64,000 nt of DNA from Orientallactaga sibirica (Eukaryota > Chordata > Mammalia > Rodentia > Dipodidae): positions 10,000,001-10,064,000 of the forward strand of contig JAEOAD010000018.1 in NCBI GenBank assembly GCA_036365145.1, written 5' to 3'. The position numbers and the translations under genes are program-made. Below the pieces are notes generated by a model. It was not told the origin of the DNA. It made no database searches and worked only from the letters and a program-made list of their open reading frames with translations. Below are positions 10,631 to 22,529 of the stretch, in pieces. Within the stretch, counting starts at the first letter, position 1, and every line of letters begins with the position of its first letter.

Positions 10631-12304
10631 TTTCCCAATGACATCACAAATATTTCCTTTATTTTAAGCCAGGACCACAAGTGCCTAACTTAATCCTTTC
10701 CATTGTCCCCTGCCCTTAGCTTCTGATCACAGCTATGACTGACTTCTGCTTCTGCATTCATTGAGTGTGCTTCCAAGCCCAATGCTGGCCATACTGACAG
10801 CCACCACCACTGGCCTCTCTTTACCTGCAAGAGTTTAATGACTCTGAGGACAATGGGATGAAGATCATAGGAAATGGAGTAAGAAGAGAGTTTTGGAGAA
10901 TACAAAAGCTTTTATCACCAGTGGGTCCCAGCCAGGTCTCTGAGTACCTGCCATCTGCACTGCATATTCACAGTGTGCACACACAAGTTATGCACAAACA
11001 ACAAGTGCCTGTCCCAAGGGAACTTGATGAACACTTACTACATGTAGAATGTTGTGCATGTATTTTTCCTGAGCACTCATTTATTCAAGAGATGCAGAGA
11101 GGTTAAGAGCTCCACTCCTGAGTGCATGTTGTCATTCAACACTAGCTAAGGGCCTGCTATAGTATCAGCATTGAATGGCTATTAATATATAATATAGTCT
11201 TTCTCTTCCAAGCATGTACAAATAGAGTGAGTGACAAATCAAAGAGCACTCTTCTAGTAAGTGTTTCCATTGGGCCAGGAAACCATCATCTCTCCAGCCT
11301 AAACCAATCATTTTTCCAACCCCAATTAACACATCATCTACAGCGCCTGCTAATAATGGAGAAATTATGAGTCAGCAGATTTTTACAAGCCTGGTCATTT
11401 TTACTAACCTATGAAGAGTATCTGATAAGGGGAAACCACATCATACTTTGAGGGTGATGGCCTCAGATTAACTACGGAACTGAGACAGGACTATTGCTTG
11501 TCTAAGGCCACCCGAAAAACCTGGTTGGTATACAGAGAGCAGACATCCTCCTACTTTGGAAGAATTGAGTTGGTTGGAAAGAAGAGTGCAGTTTGGAAGT
11601 AACATAACAAGAGTTGCGTCTGAGGCCAGGAATGTAGCCTTTCTTGCTAGAATGTCGTAAGGTTGGGAGGGTGTGGGTAAATGGGGCAGCCCAAGAGTCA
11701 CACCCCCATGCTAACATTACAGCATGTTATTATGGTCTGTGTTTCTTTGTGCTGATATCCTGCCATGTGATTATGGCTTTATGGTTTCAGCCCTACAATT
11801 TTAAGAGATGGGCCCCTTGGACCATAGGTAAATAGATGTTCCTGGTAAACATCTTTTCTAGTACAACTGAGGCATAGGACCAGGAGATAATCAACCCAGG
11901 GAACAAAGGATGGTGTGATGTGGTGACTGGAGAGAAGTTTGGGATAAGAATTGGCAGGAATAGAGGAGACTTGGATAAGGGATGGGGAAACCCTGTGTCA
12001 CTGGAATGTGAAACTAAATATATAGTGCTGCGTTACCTGAGGGGGAAAAAAAGGCTAGCCATGAATTAGGTTCTGTTGGAGGTAGATAGAAGTGACATGG
12101 AAATCAGCCTCCCTCTTTCGGATGTTTTGTGTTTGAGATAGATGTTAGATCTCTACGTGGAATTCAATGGTCAATACAGGTTTTGCTCTTGGACTAGAGA
12201 TAGAGTCAAATGGGAGCTCCAGGACCAAATCATTGGTCTCTCCAACATGGTACCGTAGAGAAATAGAGGATAAAATTAGAAAAAGCCTGCGAGGTGGCAT
12301 AAAG
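10631..12304. other. Unique sequence with MIR traces and a possible conserved block
   Basis: A weak MIR trace is seen near 11010-11110 (ACACTTACTACATGTAGAAT, GAGATGCAGAGAGGTTAAG). Around 11270-11430 the sequence is non-repetitive and contains TAATAATGG, AAATTATG and a TGAGTCAGCAG site of the AP-1/MAF half-site type. No gene is recognised. Confidence 0.35.
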
Positions 12305-12316
12305 AAATAAAGTGGT

Positions 12317-12465
12317 GCGGCTGGAGACATGGCTTAGCAGTTAAGGCACTTGCCTGCAAAGCTGAAGGACCCAGTTTCAACTCCCCCAAACCCATGTAAG
12401 CCAGATGCACTTGATGATACATGTATCTGGAGTTTGTTTACAGTGGCTAGAGGCCCTGGCATGCC

Positions 12466-12508
<43 letters not shown>

Positions 12509-12511
12509 TCA

Positions 12512-12562
<51 letters not shown>

Positions 12563-12563
12563 A
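12317..12563 (+). mobile_element. tRNA-derived SINE with long (CT)n(AAAT)n tail
   Basis: Begins GGCTGGAGACATGGCTTAGC, has AAGCCAGATGCACTTGATG and TCTGGAGTTTGTTTACAGTG, then about 17 CT repeats and about 12 AAAT repeats. Imperfect flanks AAATAAAGTGGT and AATAAGAAAGTGGT suggest a target-site duplication. Confidence 0.93.
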
Positions 12564-12974
12564 TTTTTAATAAAAATAAGAAAGTGGTTTCTGGGAGGCC
12601 AAAGAACAGAGTGACATATGGAATGTAGAAAAGGAGTGTATTTTAAGAAGGAAGAAGTTGAGATCTCTGTCCATCACTGCAGACAGGATAGGTAAAGTGA
12701 GGACTAAGAAATTACCATTGGGCTTATATCCCTAGCATCTAGGATAATGACTGATAAGATAGATGGTCAAGAAATATAATTTGAATTAATTAACAGAGGA
12801 ACTGGTTCAAGAATGAGGAATATAGAACATTTTTAGTTTCTAAATTACCTTTTCCATCATCCTGTCTGGTTCCATGACTGACAATCAGATACTGATAACC
12901 AAAAATCCCCTTTCCTCCCTTCCTTCTGCCCTTCTTCCTGCCTCTTTCCTTCTTCCTTTATTTCTTCTTCCTTC
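12564..12974. other. Unique sequence ending in a pyrimidine-rich stretch
   Basis: Nothing is recognised to about 12900. From there to about 12975 it is CT-rich (CTTCC/TTCTT blocks) and runs into the B1-like element, probably as its expanded, reversed tail. Confidence 0.4.
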
Positions 12975-13118
12975 TTGTCTTGAATCAAGGTCTTGCTATG
13001 AAGCTCACGATGGCCTGGAACTCACTGTCTAACCCAGGTTGGCCTTGAACTCGTGGAAATCCTTCTGCCTCAGCATCCCAAGCACTAAGTAGACATTATA
13101 GGTATTCAGTACCATGAT
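12975..13118 (-). mobile_element. Old B1-like (7SL-derived) SINE, minus strand
   Basis: CAAGGTCTTGCTATGAAGCTC, GTTGGCCTTGAACTCGTGG, CTTCTGCCTCAGCATCCCAAG, then a degraded head. It is more diverged than the other B1 copies, consistent with a proto-B1 age class. Confidence 0.75.
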
Positions 13119-13310
13119 CCCTTTCTTTTTTAATTCATGCTCAGTCTGGAACTTCTTCAGTCTAGCATGCTGAGCAGCACTGGCAAGCAGTCAGAATTAG
13201 ATTGTCACCCCCAGTTAAGCCATTTGCCTATCCTGTGATGTATTCAACAATCAAGAATAGAATTTACATTTATGGTTTGTTTGTTTTTGCGTTCAAAAAA
13301 TAGAGCCTCA

Positions 13311-13560
13311 GGCTGGAGAGATGGCTTAGCAGTTAAGACACTTGCCTGCAAAGCCTAAGGGCCTATGTTTGACTCTCCAGGTCCCACATAAATCAGACAC
13401 ACAAGGTGGCATAAGCACACAAAGTCACATTGCTCATGAGGTGGTACACATGTCTGGAATTCAATTACAGTGGCTGGAGGCCCTGCCATGCCAATTCTCT
13501 CTCATAAAAAAAGACCAGTGCATTGGGCTTGCCTCAAAAATAAAATAAAATAAAATAATA
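13311..13560 (+). mobile_element. tRNA-derived SINE, variant subfamily with internal insert
   Basis: The head GGCTGGAGAGATGGCTTAGC and box B region are as in the common form. The body carries an extra ~35 bp (GCATAAGCACACAAAGTCAC and following) before TCTGGAATTCAATTACAGTG. The 3' end reads TGGGCTTGCCTCAAAAATAA instead of the usual CT tract plus AAAT tail. The same variant occurs at 55771 and 58851. Confidence 0.9.
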
Positions 13561-14673
13561 AAGATATTGTGAATAAGACTTATGTAAACCTACTTTTTTG
13601 AATAATAGCATATCTAGAAGCTGTAGACTGTTACTAGAAAATTTTCAGGGCCTGGGATGGGATACCTTCCAGTAAGTTGTTGGCCAAGGAGGTCCTGGAA
13701 GCCTCCAAAACATTAAAGGCTATTGCCAAAGCCCTTGGTTTCCCTTGAGAAACAGATAGTAAGACCCTATTGCTGAAGACATCTCTTGCCTGAGTGGCAA
13801 GGTCACTGAGAAAGCAAGCTGGTGCTGAGGAGAAAACCTTCTCCCTGTAGACCAGCCAACAGAAAGCTGGAAAAAGCTGCACTGCATGAAGCCATATGGG
13901 ACACAGAAGTCATCAGGAGTGAAAACAGTGGTCACTGAATATTCAAATTTGGCCATACAGGCCCAATGACTGAACGGGTGCAATAGTGGCATGTCTGCTC
14001 TTGGGGTAACCAACTGCTCCATAATTGGACTGAAGGCCCTCTCTATGGGAGGGAATACATACCTGGTACTGAAAAACCTAAGCAAAAGTCTATGGCAGAG
14101 GAAGTCATGAGCCTTAGGGGTGTAAAGCCTGCTCTTGTCTCTCTAAATGTATATATTATTCCCACCAAGCTGCCCTGAAAGCACTACACTTAATGTCCAT
14201 ATTCACATATTAGTGCTACTTTCACTTCTGCTTAGAGAAGCTTCTCTTTTCAGATGGCGATGACCACTGGGATGACCCAAAAGGCAACATAGTGCTGAGA
14301 AGAAGGGATGGAGGAGTGCCCAGCACTGAAACATCTCTGTCACACCCTCCAAGGCTCAGGGCCCATTGTGGAAGAGGGGGCGGAGAGAATGGAAGAACCA
14401 AAGGAAGGGTACGACTCCTTACAGTGCAACTGTCCAGACAGAAATTGGCCTTGATATCCATGACCTTGCAGTGCCTAGCAATACCTTCACAAGACCCTCA
14501 TAATAGAAGAAAAAGATGATGACATTAAATTAAAAGAGAGACTAATGGAGAGAAGGAAGGAATATGATGGAGACTGGAGTTCTAAAGTGGTATGGGGGCC
14601 AGGGAGGGAAATATCATGCATTTTTTGTATGTAAGTATAGAAGTTGTCAATAAAAAAAAAGATAAAATAAAGT
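13561..14673 (+). mobile_element. L1 3' UTR, 5'-truncated copy
   Basis: Starts AGATATTGTGAATAAGACTT and runs through the full known L1 3' UTR of this genome: GCAAGGTCACTGAGAAAGCA, GGGGTAACCAACTGCTCCAT, AGAAGCTTCTCTTTTCAGAT, CAAAAGGCAACATAGTGCTG, and the end AGTATAGAAGTTGTCAATAA. It aligns through its length with the copies at 46290-47372 and in 51411-52712. It has no ORF2 sequence. Confidence 0.93.
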
Positions 14674-14694
14674 AAAATAAAGCCTCATCTGGGC

Positions 14695-17600
14695 AGCTTC
14701 AAGTGGAACCGCAGACCATTGCCAAGGGTCCTTCAGAAATGGGGTTTCAAAATGGGGTTTGAGCCAGGTGATCCTTAAGATACCTCAGATAGGGGTTCTT
14801 CCTATTATTAAACTATACTTGTTCAAAACATACAGAGAAAATCATAACCTCATGTATGGTTAATACACATGAGCTACATCTTTCCTTAAAAATTCCTGCT
14901 CTGCCTTTCTTCTCCTCTTATCTTTATTGGCCTCCTGAAATGCCTTATCTGCAGAAGCCTGATTCCCTTCTAAAGCTCTGTGAACACTATTACCATTTCT
15001 ACTGCTTCCACAAGATAAAAATGAATCACAAGATACAAAGCATTAACTTATCCACCCAGCCATATGCAGCCTGTTTCCATTTCTAAATGATACAGCCCCC
15101 CCCCCCATCATAAAACATAACCAGACAGTTTTATTCTTCAGTCCGAAGTACTTAGTATTATGAGGAGACATCTGCTGCAGACAAATCTTGGGTCTTTGAA
15201 ACCTTAATACTTTGAAATTTATTCCTCTTCACCACCTGGAGACTCATGAGTCCATTTGTGGATGTTTCCACTTCATGCTGCCTTGCAAACTAATGAGAAT
15301 TTGGTTCACAGACATGAAAGTTGTAGCTCCTGTATAAAGACTCCTACATCCACATCACTTCAGGAAAGGGCATAGATGTGACCATCAGGAACTCCTCAGC
15401 TACCTCTAGCTTGTCTCACTTTGTTTTCATTCCCTCAATAAACATATTTCATGAGCCCAATTCTATACTACTTTCTAGAATAGAATCTAGAGACCCAGCT
15501 AGGAATAAAATTTTTGGTATCTCTTTCCACCTAGGGCTCTTGAATGTGTTCAGAGGTTCTATATATCCCTATAAAATTCTATGCAAAATTATCTGTGCAT
15601 AGAGTTTTATAATTTTTTAATCCAAAGTGGATAAATATTGATGGAAATGTTCAGTCAGTTTTGACACATCCTATTTTATCATCTCTGATCAAATGGAAAC
15701 CAATCACTACGGGCAGCGAGTGTTTGTTGTTGCTACAGCTACTGCAGTGGCCACTGTTTGTTCCCCTAAATTTCTCTCCTCTGTTCCCTTCTCTCCACTC
15801 CTTCCTCACAAAGTACCTTAATCTCTCATCTCATCAGTTAACTGAAAACAGCATCCCAACTATCTCCAACAGTGTCCTGGCCCTAAGGTCTTTTCTCCAG
15901 CAAGCAGCCAGGTTAAATTTTCAGATTTCTTATCATTTTTACAGTTTGATTCAACCATTTTAATGACTTGCTACTGCTTTGAGAATAAGTGACAAGCCAC
16001 AAGCATTTATGTGAGCATTTGTAATCATATCCCCTTACCTTCTACTGTTGTCTTTGCTTGATAAACTCCTGGTGCATCCAGCTTCTTTTCCATCTTCAAA
16101 TTCCCCATTTCCTCTCCTGTCCCTGGCCTTGTACACAATGCTAATTTTTACCTGATAGGTTCACCACATTGCATTGCAATTCTCACTTCTATACACCCTT
16201 TCTGCAAACCACGCTGGCTATATTAAACACCCCATCTATAAAATCTTAGCTCAGTAAATTGCTTCATACTCTGTCCAAATTAGAATTATGCAGGCTTCGT
16301 ATGATGTATTGGTTAACATTTAACATTTATCCCTAGAAAAACTATTTATTTTTATACCCCTAGAGCTCAGTGTACATACCAGCTACATGGACATCTGAGA
16401 CTTGATTAACAGTCAGTGAATAAATAAATGAGTGATTAAATAGGTGAATAAATAAGCAACATTGTAGATGCTGAAAGAGAGGAAAGTATAAAGCCCTGTG
16501 CCCATGCAGAAGAGAGAGTGTCTCTTCAGTAGGTCAGGCAGGCAGTGGCTGTTTCTCATTCATCCTCAGGGGTTAGTCCAAAGCCTATGACATAGCACAT
16601 GTAAGTAATGGCATTGACTGGACACAGGCATAGCAGCACCATGTGCCCAAGAGAGTGAAGGGGATGTCCCACAAGCATTTGACATTTGACAGCAGATATA
16701 AATGAAAACTGAAGGCATTCAATTCAAATGAAGAAAGGGGCAGGCAGAGCCCTTCCAACAGAAGAAAAGGGCAAGTGCCAGGCATACAAGTCCAAAAAGA
16801 AGGAAAAAGCTGTGTGGATTTGAAAGGAGGTTAAGTGAAGTAGACATGGGGTTGCACTTCTGGAAGGGAAGGCTGAGCTCCTGGTGAGGAGCACAGGGAT
16901 AGTTCCTCCAGATGTCAGCACCTTACCCAACACCATGTCATCCTCAGGAAAACCCACTCCTCAGGGCAGGTGGAGACAGGATTGAGGGCTCAGCCACTGA
17001 GGTTTAGTGGGGGACATTTCTGGCATTCTTTTCCTCCAGAGCTCCAGATAGATGAGGTTATGGTATGTACAATGACCCTGCATTACCACAGTATTCTCCT
17101 GCTGTGTTCTCTCTCAGAGGACTTGACTTCAACACTCTGTCAGTGTCTGCTTCTGAGAGAACAAGTTTGTCAACCTACGACAGGCCACCAGAGTAAGTTT
17201 ATGCAGAAAATCCAAAGAGAAAATTAATCTGTAAAGAGATGGCGAGGGTCCTCCCGTGTGTGTCAAGATGTTGGAGTTACCATGCAGGAAGTGAGGAATC
17301 TGCATGGACGCAGAGACCAATTCTGCACAGACCACCATGGCTTCTGTGCAGTGATTACATTGGAAGGAATCAGAGACCTTCCAAGAAGCTGCTGGATTAG
17401 AGCAGTCAGAATATATTTGTGATCCAAGCTGGAGAAATGGTGGGTCATGGAGAAGAGTGAGGGCTATGAGCAATTCCAAAGAGAAAAAAAATCAATAACC
17501 TCTCATGACATATACACTAAGGAAACAGTACAAGGGATGAAAGACTAGTGACAAGAAGAGTATGTTAACTCCCAGCCATGTTAGAGGAGCAATGCTACCC

Positions 17601-18309
17601 TGGCTTAGTCATAACATGGAGAATCAAATACTTCTCCTAAGTCCTTTTACCAGGCATTCTCAAGCAGTGGAGAATTAATGAAATGACTGGAATGTTCCTA
17701 CATCATTAAAATAAATAATAAACCAGAAAAGTCTCAAACAAAAGGAGAGGACAAAGAAATTTTTGATTGTTCATTGACTAAGACCATGAATTGTTCTGCC
17801 TGATATAACCAGTTAACAAGCTTGCCAAAGAACATTCTTGTGTCAAACACATCAAGCTTCACATAAGACAAGGATCACAGATATGAACCTGAAAGAAGGC
17901 CAAGGTAATTCAGAATGAGAATTGGGGAAGGGATATCATTCATTTGACAAGTGTTTATCATAATCTATGGGCCAATCCTAGGCTAGGGTCTGGGAATGCC
18001 CTGATGACTCAAACCCTACAGATCCTATGTCGGGAAATAGAAACATGTCAAAGGAAAGTTAACACAATAAACTAATGACTGCTGAGTCTAGCATGGCTCT
18101 GAGCATTAGCTCAAATGTCTTCCAATGGGCATTTGATACAATGTATTGTTTCTAAACATTGAATTACCATTCAGGGTTTTCTCCTTCGTTATAGCATAAT
18201 AGAAACAATAGACAGCCATACCAGTCATGGTCTGACCCCTTACTAATCATGTGCTTTTAGTAAATTACAAATCTCCAGGAGTGTAGTGTGACATTGTATA
18301 CAGTGACAT
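14695..18309. other. Unique sequence, about 3.6 kb
   Basis: No gene, exon pair or interspersed repeat was recognised with confidence. A C-run lies at about 15097-15106. Pyrimidine-rich stretches near 15740-15960 and 16060-16200 have the look of very old L2 3' ends, but this is not firm. Open frames up to 116 codons occur and appear to be chance. Confidence 0.4.
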
Positions 18310-18320
18310 ATAAGTTTTTA

Positions 18321-18560
18321 AAAATTTTTAAATATTTTATTTATTTATTTATTTGAGAGATAGAAAGAGTCAGAGAGAGAGAGAGAAAGAGAGAGAGGGA
18401 AAGAGAGAACGGGCATGCCAACCTCCAGCCACTGCAAATGAACTCCAGATGCATGTGACCCTGGCTTGTGCATCTGGCTTACATGGTCCTGGAGAGTCAA
18501 ACCAGGATTCTTTGGCTTTGCAGGCAAATGCCTTAACCACTGAGCCATCTCTCCAGCCCC
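18321..18560 (-). mobile_element. tRNA-derived SINE, minus strand
   Basis: Reversed tail TTTATTTATTTATTTGAGAG and GAGA repeats, then GAACTCCAGATGCATGTGAC and reversed head CTGAGCCATCTCTCCAGCCCC. Perfect 11-bp target-site duplication ATAAGTTTTTA at 18310-18320 and 18561-18571. Confidence 0.95.
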
Positions 18561-18571
18561 ATAAGTTTTTA

Positions 18572-18952
18572 TACTGTGTGAATTCAGCTATTCCAAAAGG
18601 AGATATGGACAAGTATAGAGAAATAATAATTTAAAGATAATCATAAATAATTTAAAGTTTGTGGGGCTCACAGGAAAAATCAAATCAAGAAAGCCCTGTT
18701 CAAACCTTACTGGGACGATGGAGGATGAACACTGGGCCCAGAAACAGACTCCTGTGTGAACCCCTTTGCAACTGCTCGGGATGAACACCAACAGGATGAC
18801 TTTGGGTCTGGCTTTCCTATCCCCATTTCTCCATGGAGCTTAGTTCCTAAGTATCTCCAGGGTGGTGAGCATGCTCTATGACAAGTATGATTCTAGTATA
18901 AAATCATGTCTTATTTTCTTGGTTGCTGTACATTGTGCCCACTATGCTGAGT

Positions 18953-18954
<2 letters not shown>
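18572..18954. other. Unique sequence, nothing recognised
   Basis: No recognisable element. Confidence 0.4.

Positions 18955-19003
<49 letters not shown>
18955..19003. repeat. (TG)n microsatellite
   Basis: About 23 uninterrupted TG units. Confidence 0.97.
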
Positions 19004-20480
19004 TAATATAGACATGCTGTCTTTTGACATCAGGTGTTTCAAAGAGTGGTTTTTAAGCTATTATCTCTTTACACACTGACTTCCTGAACCATGCATGAGT
19101 TACAAATGTCACTTATCGTGGACCTTCTAGAGCAAGGACCAAATATGCCAGAGTCTGAACACGTGCTTCACATCCAGAACTCCATCCAAGGCACACCTCA
19201 CACTTCAAAGTAAATATTATCATTCACATTTTATTCAGAACAGAAAGGAGTACCACCTAAAATTACCCAGCAAATAAGAGCCAAGATCTACATTCATCCA
19301 ATGATACCATAATAAATATTTGCATCTTCCATCTCTCTTCTGCAAGTGTTTTCCCAAACCCTCGAAATGAAGACGTGCCTGGTGAACAGAAATACCTGTT
19401 TTCCTACATATTGGTAACAGAGACTGTTCCTCAGATCACTGGAACATGCCAGGTCAGAGGCAGAGCAGCACATAATCCTGAGGGTCAGACCTGAGCTTCC
19501 ACAGCTCTGATCACCACATGGTGATGGCTCAGGGCTGACATCACTGGTCTCCAACCTCCCAAATGTGAGCCCATGTGAAGTAATATTATAAGGGGAAAAT
19601 GAGGGTCCTATTAGAGTGAGTGATAGGTATAATTAGTGTTAGTAATGATGAAAAGCTCAGTTCCTGAGAGACAAATGAGTCAGAAGTGAGCTTGATGTTG
19701 AACCTACATGTTGCTGTGGTCTCACACACTTACCTACTTAGAAAACAAGCAAATTATGGATCAACACATCTAACTGTTAAGTTAAGAAGACTATGAAAAA
19801 TATAGGAAAAAAAAAAGCTTTCAGGGTAAATTTCTAGCACATTCACACAGCAAACATACATATAAGCAAACACATGTTCTTATGCATGATTCTAACCTTG
19901 TCATTTTCCATTGAGAGTCTTTATTGTCTGCTTTTACATGAGAATCCTAAACAACAATGTGCTTCCATTTCTATGGTCATCCTCTCTAGTCCCTTCTCCA
20001 AATATCTAAACTCTACTCAGTCATTGCACAAGCAGCTCTACCTAGGTGTGAGCCTTTCCTGTCTCCATATCTACTGCCCAAGTTATGCAAGGGCATGACC
20101 TGTTTGATGAATGCTGAGAAATTCAATGTGTTCATCTAATTCTAGCTAAAAATGTTGTCTTCCAGCTCTCATGACATACATACTTTCCATATCATGTTAG
20201 TTACTCCTTTATTCCTCCAAACTAGGTTCATGAATCTAGTAGTGGGCTCAGCAAACCGTACAGCTTTTGTATACCTTAGTAAGTTCACACTATCTGAAGG
20301 ATGACTAAATGAACATGTGGATGTTTCTACCCCACAACATTGTGGTATCTGTGAAATTAATGTGCTTATATTACTATTGCTCATTTTCCCATCTGTTACA
20401 TGTGGCATATTATTTTGAACAAAGTAGTCCTTAGCAAATGTGAACTCAATACATTTGTATTCAATAAGATCTCTTACAGG
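19004..20480. other. Unique sequence with a possible MIR trace
   Basis: About 19195-19310 (TAAATATTATCATTCACATTT, AATTACCCAGCAAATAAGAG) looks like a MIR remnant. The rest shows no known repeat or exon. Confidence 0.35.
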
Positions 20481-20489
20481 GAGTGAGAA

Positions 20490-20660
20490 AAAGAATTGCT
20501 GGGGCTCATAGGTTAGCTAGTCTGAAGGAAAACAACAGCTTTGGACAACGTGGAAGAATGACAGAAGAGGACACTTGGCATTCTCCTTTGGCCTTCATGT
20601 GCATACATGTGCTATACAGACACACACCACACCACACATACCACACACACATGCCAAAAA
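20490..20660 (+). mobile_element. B4-like SINE 3' half
   Basis: GGGCTCATAGGTTAGCTAGTC, a GACACTTGGCATTCTCCTTTG block and then CCTTCATGTGCATACATGTG with CA-rich repeats. This is the B4 right-hand end, and the ID-like head is missing. Confidence 0.6.
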
Positions 20661-20740
20661 TGATTGCATTTAATGATCACTGATTTTCCATTCTTTGGCA
20701 GTTGGTACCTCTCAGAAACCAAGGCAAACTCATTATTTTT

Positions 20741-20746
20741 TATATT

Positions 20747-20777
<31 letters not shown>

Positions 20778-20787
20778 TTTTATTTAA

Positions 20788-20823
<36 letters not shown>

Positions 20824-20984
20824 AAGAGAGAGAATGGGCACACCAGGGCCTCTAGCTACTGCAAACAAACTCCAGACACATGCGCCTCCTAGTGCATCTG
20901 GCTTATGTGAGTCCTGGAGAATCAAACCAGGATCCTTTGGCTTTGCAGGCACATGCTTTAAACACTAAGCATCTCTCCAGCCCC
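20741..20984 (-). mobile_element. tRNA-derived SINE, minus strand
   Basis: Reversed (AAAT)n tail, GAGA repeats, ACTCCAGACACATGCGCCTC and reversed head ending CATCTCTCCAGCCCC. Perfect 15-bp target-site duplication AAACTCATTATTTTT at 20726-20740 and 20985-20999. The right-hand duplication forms part of the junction with the next SINE. Confidence 0.95.
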
Positions 20985-20999
20985 AAACTCATTATTTTT

Positions 21000-21211
21000 A
21001 AAATTTTATTCCTTTATTTTGGAGAGAAAGAGAGGCAGGGAGAGAGAGAGAAAGAGAGAAGGGAGAGAGAGAAACAATGGGTACTCCCAGGACCTCCATC
21101 CATTGCAAATGAACTCCAGACCCATGTGCTGCCCTGTGCATCTGGGGAATCAAACCTGGATCCTTAGGATTTGCAGACAAGTGCCTTAACCACTAAGCCA
21201 TCATTCTAGCT
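21000..21211 (-). mobile_element. tRNA-derived SINE, minus strand, internally deleted
   Basis: Same family, directly adjacent to the SINE at 20741-20984 and in the same orientation. It lacks about 16 bp in the body (GTGCATCTGG joins directly to GGAATCAAACC). The first SINE most likely landed at the A-tail of this older one. Confidence 0.9.
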
Positions 21212-21499
21212 GAAAAATTGATTATTTGATAATATGATGATCTTACCAGACTCTCTGAGGGGTGCAAGGAAATATGTCCTGAACTAACACAGATTCTGCT
21301 GTGTAGAATTATTTAAGAATTAATAATTACATAGGAGGTGCAATTGACAGAACGGCAAAGTGAAAAGACAACCCAATGGGTCTGTTTAATGTTTTTAAAA
21401 ATTCATCTGGCCTATTCTGGTGAAGTAGAGCTATTAATCTTGACTTTAAAGATTTATGCTAATAATACTAAAAATACTGCCTTTTGGTAAATTCAATGT
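21212..21499. other. Unique sequence, nothing recognised
   Basis: No recognisable element. Confidence 0.4.
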
Positions 21500-21692
21500 G
21501 TCCTGCTTACTGAGTCCTTTTAGACAGTATCACATAAAATCCTTTCAACAGTGTCACGAGGAATGAATAACTAACATGATTCCCATTCTGTATCTGTTCA
21601 CAAACTAAGCAGGAAACCAGATAATATGCCCAAGCTTACAAAGCAAGTGGAAGAACCAAATGTAAGTGCAGATCTAGAGATTCCACGCCCAT
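21500..21692 (+). mobile_element. MIR-like ancient SINE
   Basis: Reads TGCTTACTGAGTCCTTTTAG, AAAATCCTTTCAACAGTGTC, CAAACTAAGCAGGAAACCAG and CCAAGCTTACAAAGCAAGTG, in the order of a nearly full MIR core plus 3' end. Confidence 0.75.
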
Positions 21693-22096
21693 GCTCCTTA
21701 AGGCAAAAGGTTATTCTCAAGGGAAGCCAGTAGTTGACTTGTAGAGGGATCACCCCTTCAGTTAAATAGATTCTCATTTTGTAAAACTGAGACCCAAAAT
21801 GATGGCAAAATGTAGGTTAAAATGGCCAATGAAATTCATGCAAACATTCTTTTTTTTCATACAAACATTCTTATATCCAGATGCTAATAAAGCTGGTTTG
21901 TAAAATAATGGCACGATTGAGATATAATTTGTGTATCATACAACTGACCTGGGTAAATTATAGTTCAATTTTTTTAATATGCTTGCAAGCCGTATGTCCA
22001 TCACTACCATCTAATTGAAGAGGTTCTATCATCTGCAAAGAAACCCCATGTCCATCTCTCTAGCTCAGCCTTAGAAAGACTACTAAGTTAGATCCC
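21693..22096. other. Unique sequence, nothing recognised
   Basis: No recognisable element. Confidence 0.4.
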
Positions 22097-22104
22097 CAGC
22101 CCTC

Positions 22105-22349
22105 TTTTTTTTTTTTTTTTTTTTTTTTATTTTATTGTATTTATTTATTTATTTGAGAGCAACAGAGAGGCAGAGAGAGAGAGAGAGAGAGAGAATGGGC
22201 ACACCAAGGCCTCCAGCCACTGCAAATGAACTCCAGATGCATATGCCACCTTGCACATCTGGTTTACATGGGTCCTGGGGAATAGAGACTTGAACCAGGG
22301 TCCTTAGGCTTCACAGACAACTTAACCACTAAGCCATCTCTCCAGCCCT
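22105..22349 (-). mobile_element. tRNA-derived SINE, minus strand, in a nested cluster
   Basis: Poly(T) plus TATTTATTTATTTATTTGAG, GAGA repeats, GAACTCCAGATGCATATGCC and reversed head TAAGCCATCTCTCCAGCCCT. The word CCAGCCCT recurs just before it (22097) and after the following B1 (22501), so the two SINEs may have used overlapping target sites. Confidence 0.93.
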
Positions 22350-22500
22350 TTTTTTTTTTTTTTTGATGTAGGGTCTCACTCTGGCTCAGGCTGACCTGGA
22401 ATTCACTCTGTAGTCTCAGGGTGGCCTTGAACTCACAGCAATCCTCCTACTTCTGCCTGCTAAGTGCTGGGATTAAAGGCATGTGCCACCACAGCTGGCT
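22350..22500 (-). mobile_element. B1 SINE, minus strand
   Basis: Poly(T), GTAGGGTCTCACTCTGGCTC, CAGGGTGGCCTTGAACTCAC, CTGGGATTAAAGGCATGTGC, CACCACAGCTGGC. It is joined without a gap to the tRNA SINE on its left. Confidence 0.95.
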
Positions 22501-22529
22501 TCCAGCCCTCCTTTGACTTTTATCTTTAT

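Larger units (their letters stand above)
13297..14694 (+). mobile_element. SINE-L1 composite insertion within one target-site duplication
   Basis: The left flank AAAATAGAGCCTCA (13297-13310) abuts the 5' end of a tRNA SINE. The matching right flank AAAATAAAGCCTCA (14674-14687) directly follows the A-rich tail of a 5'-truncated L1. There is one mismatch in 14 bp. No target duplication closes the SINE alone. The simplest reading is a single integration in which reverse transcription of L1 RNA switched template to SINE RNA. See the separate entries for the two parts. Confidence 0.6.

Noticed and set aside
12317..12390. tRNA-like box A and box B sequences at SINE heads, considered as tRNA genes
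   Set aside because: They are parts of repeated SINEs with long tails and target duplications, and none folds into a plausible full tRNA by eye.
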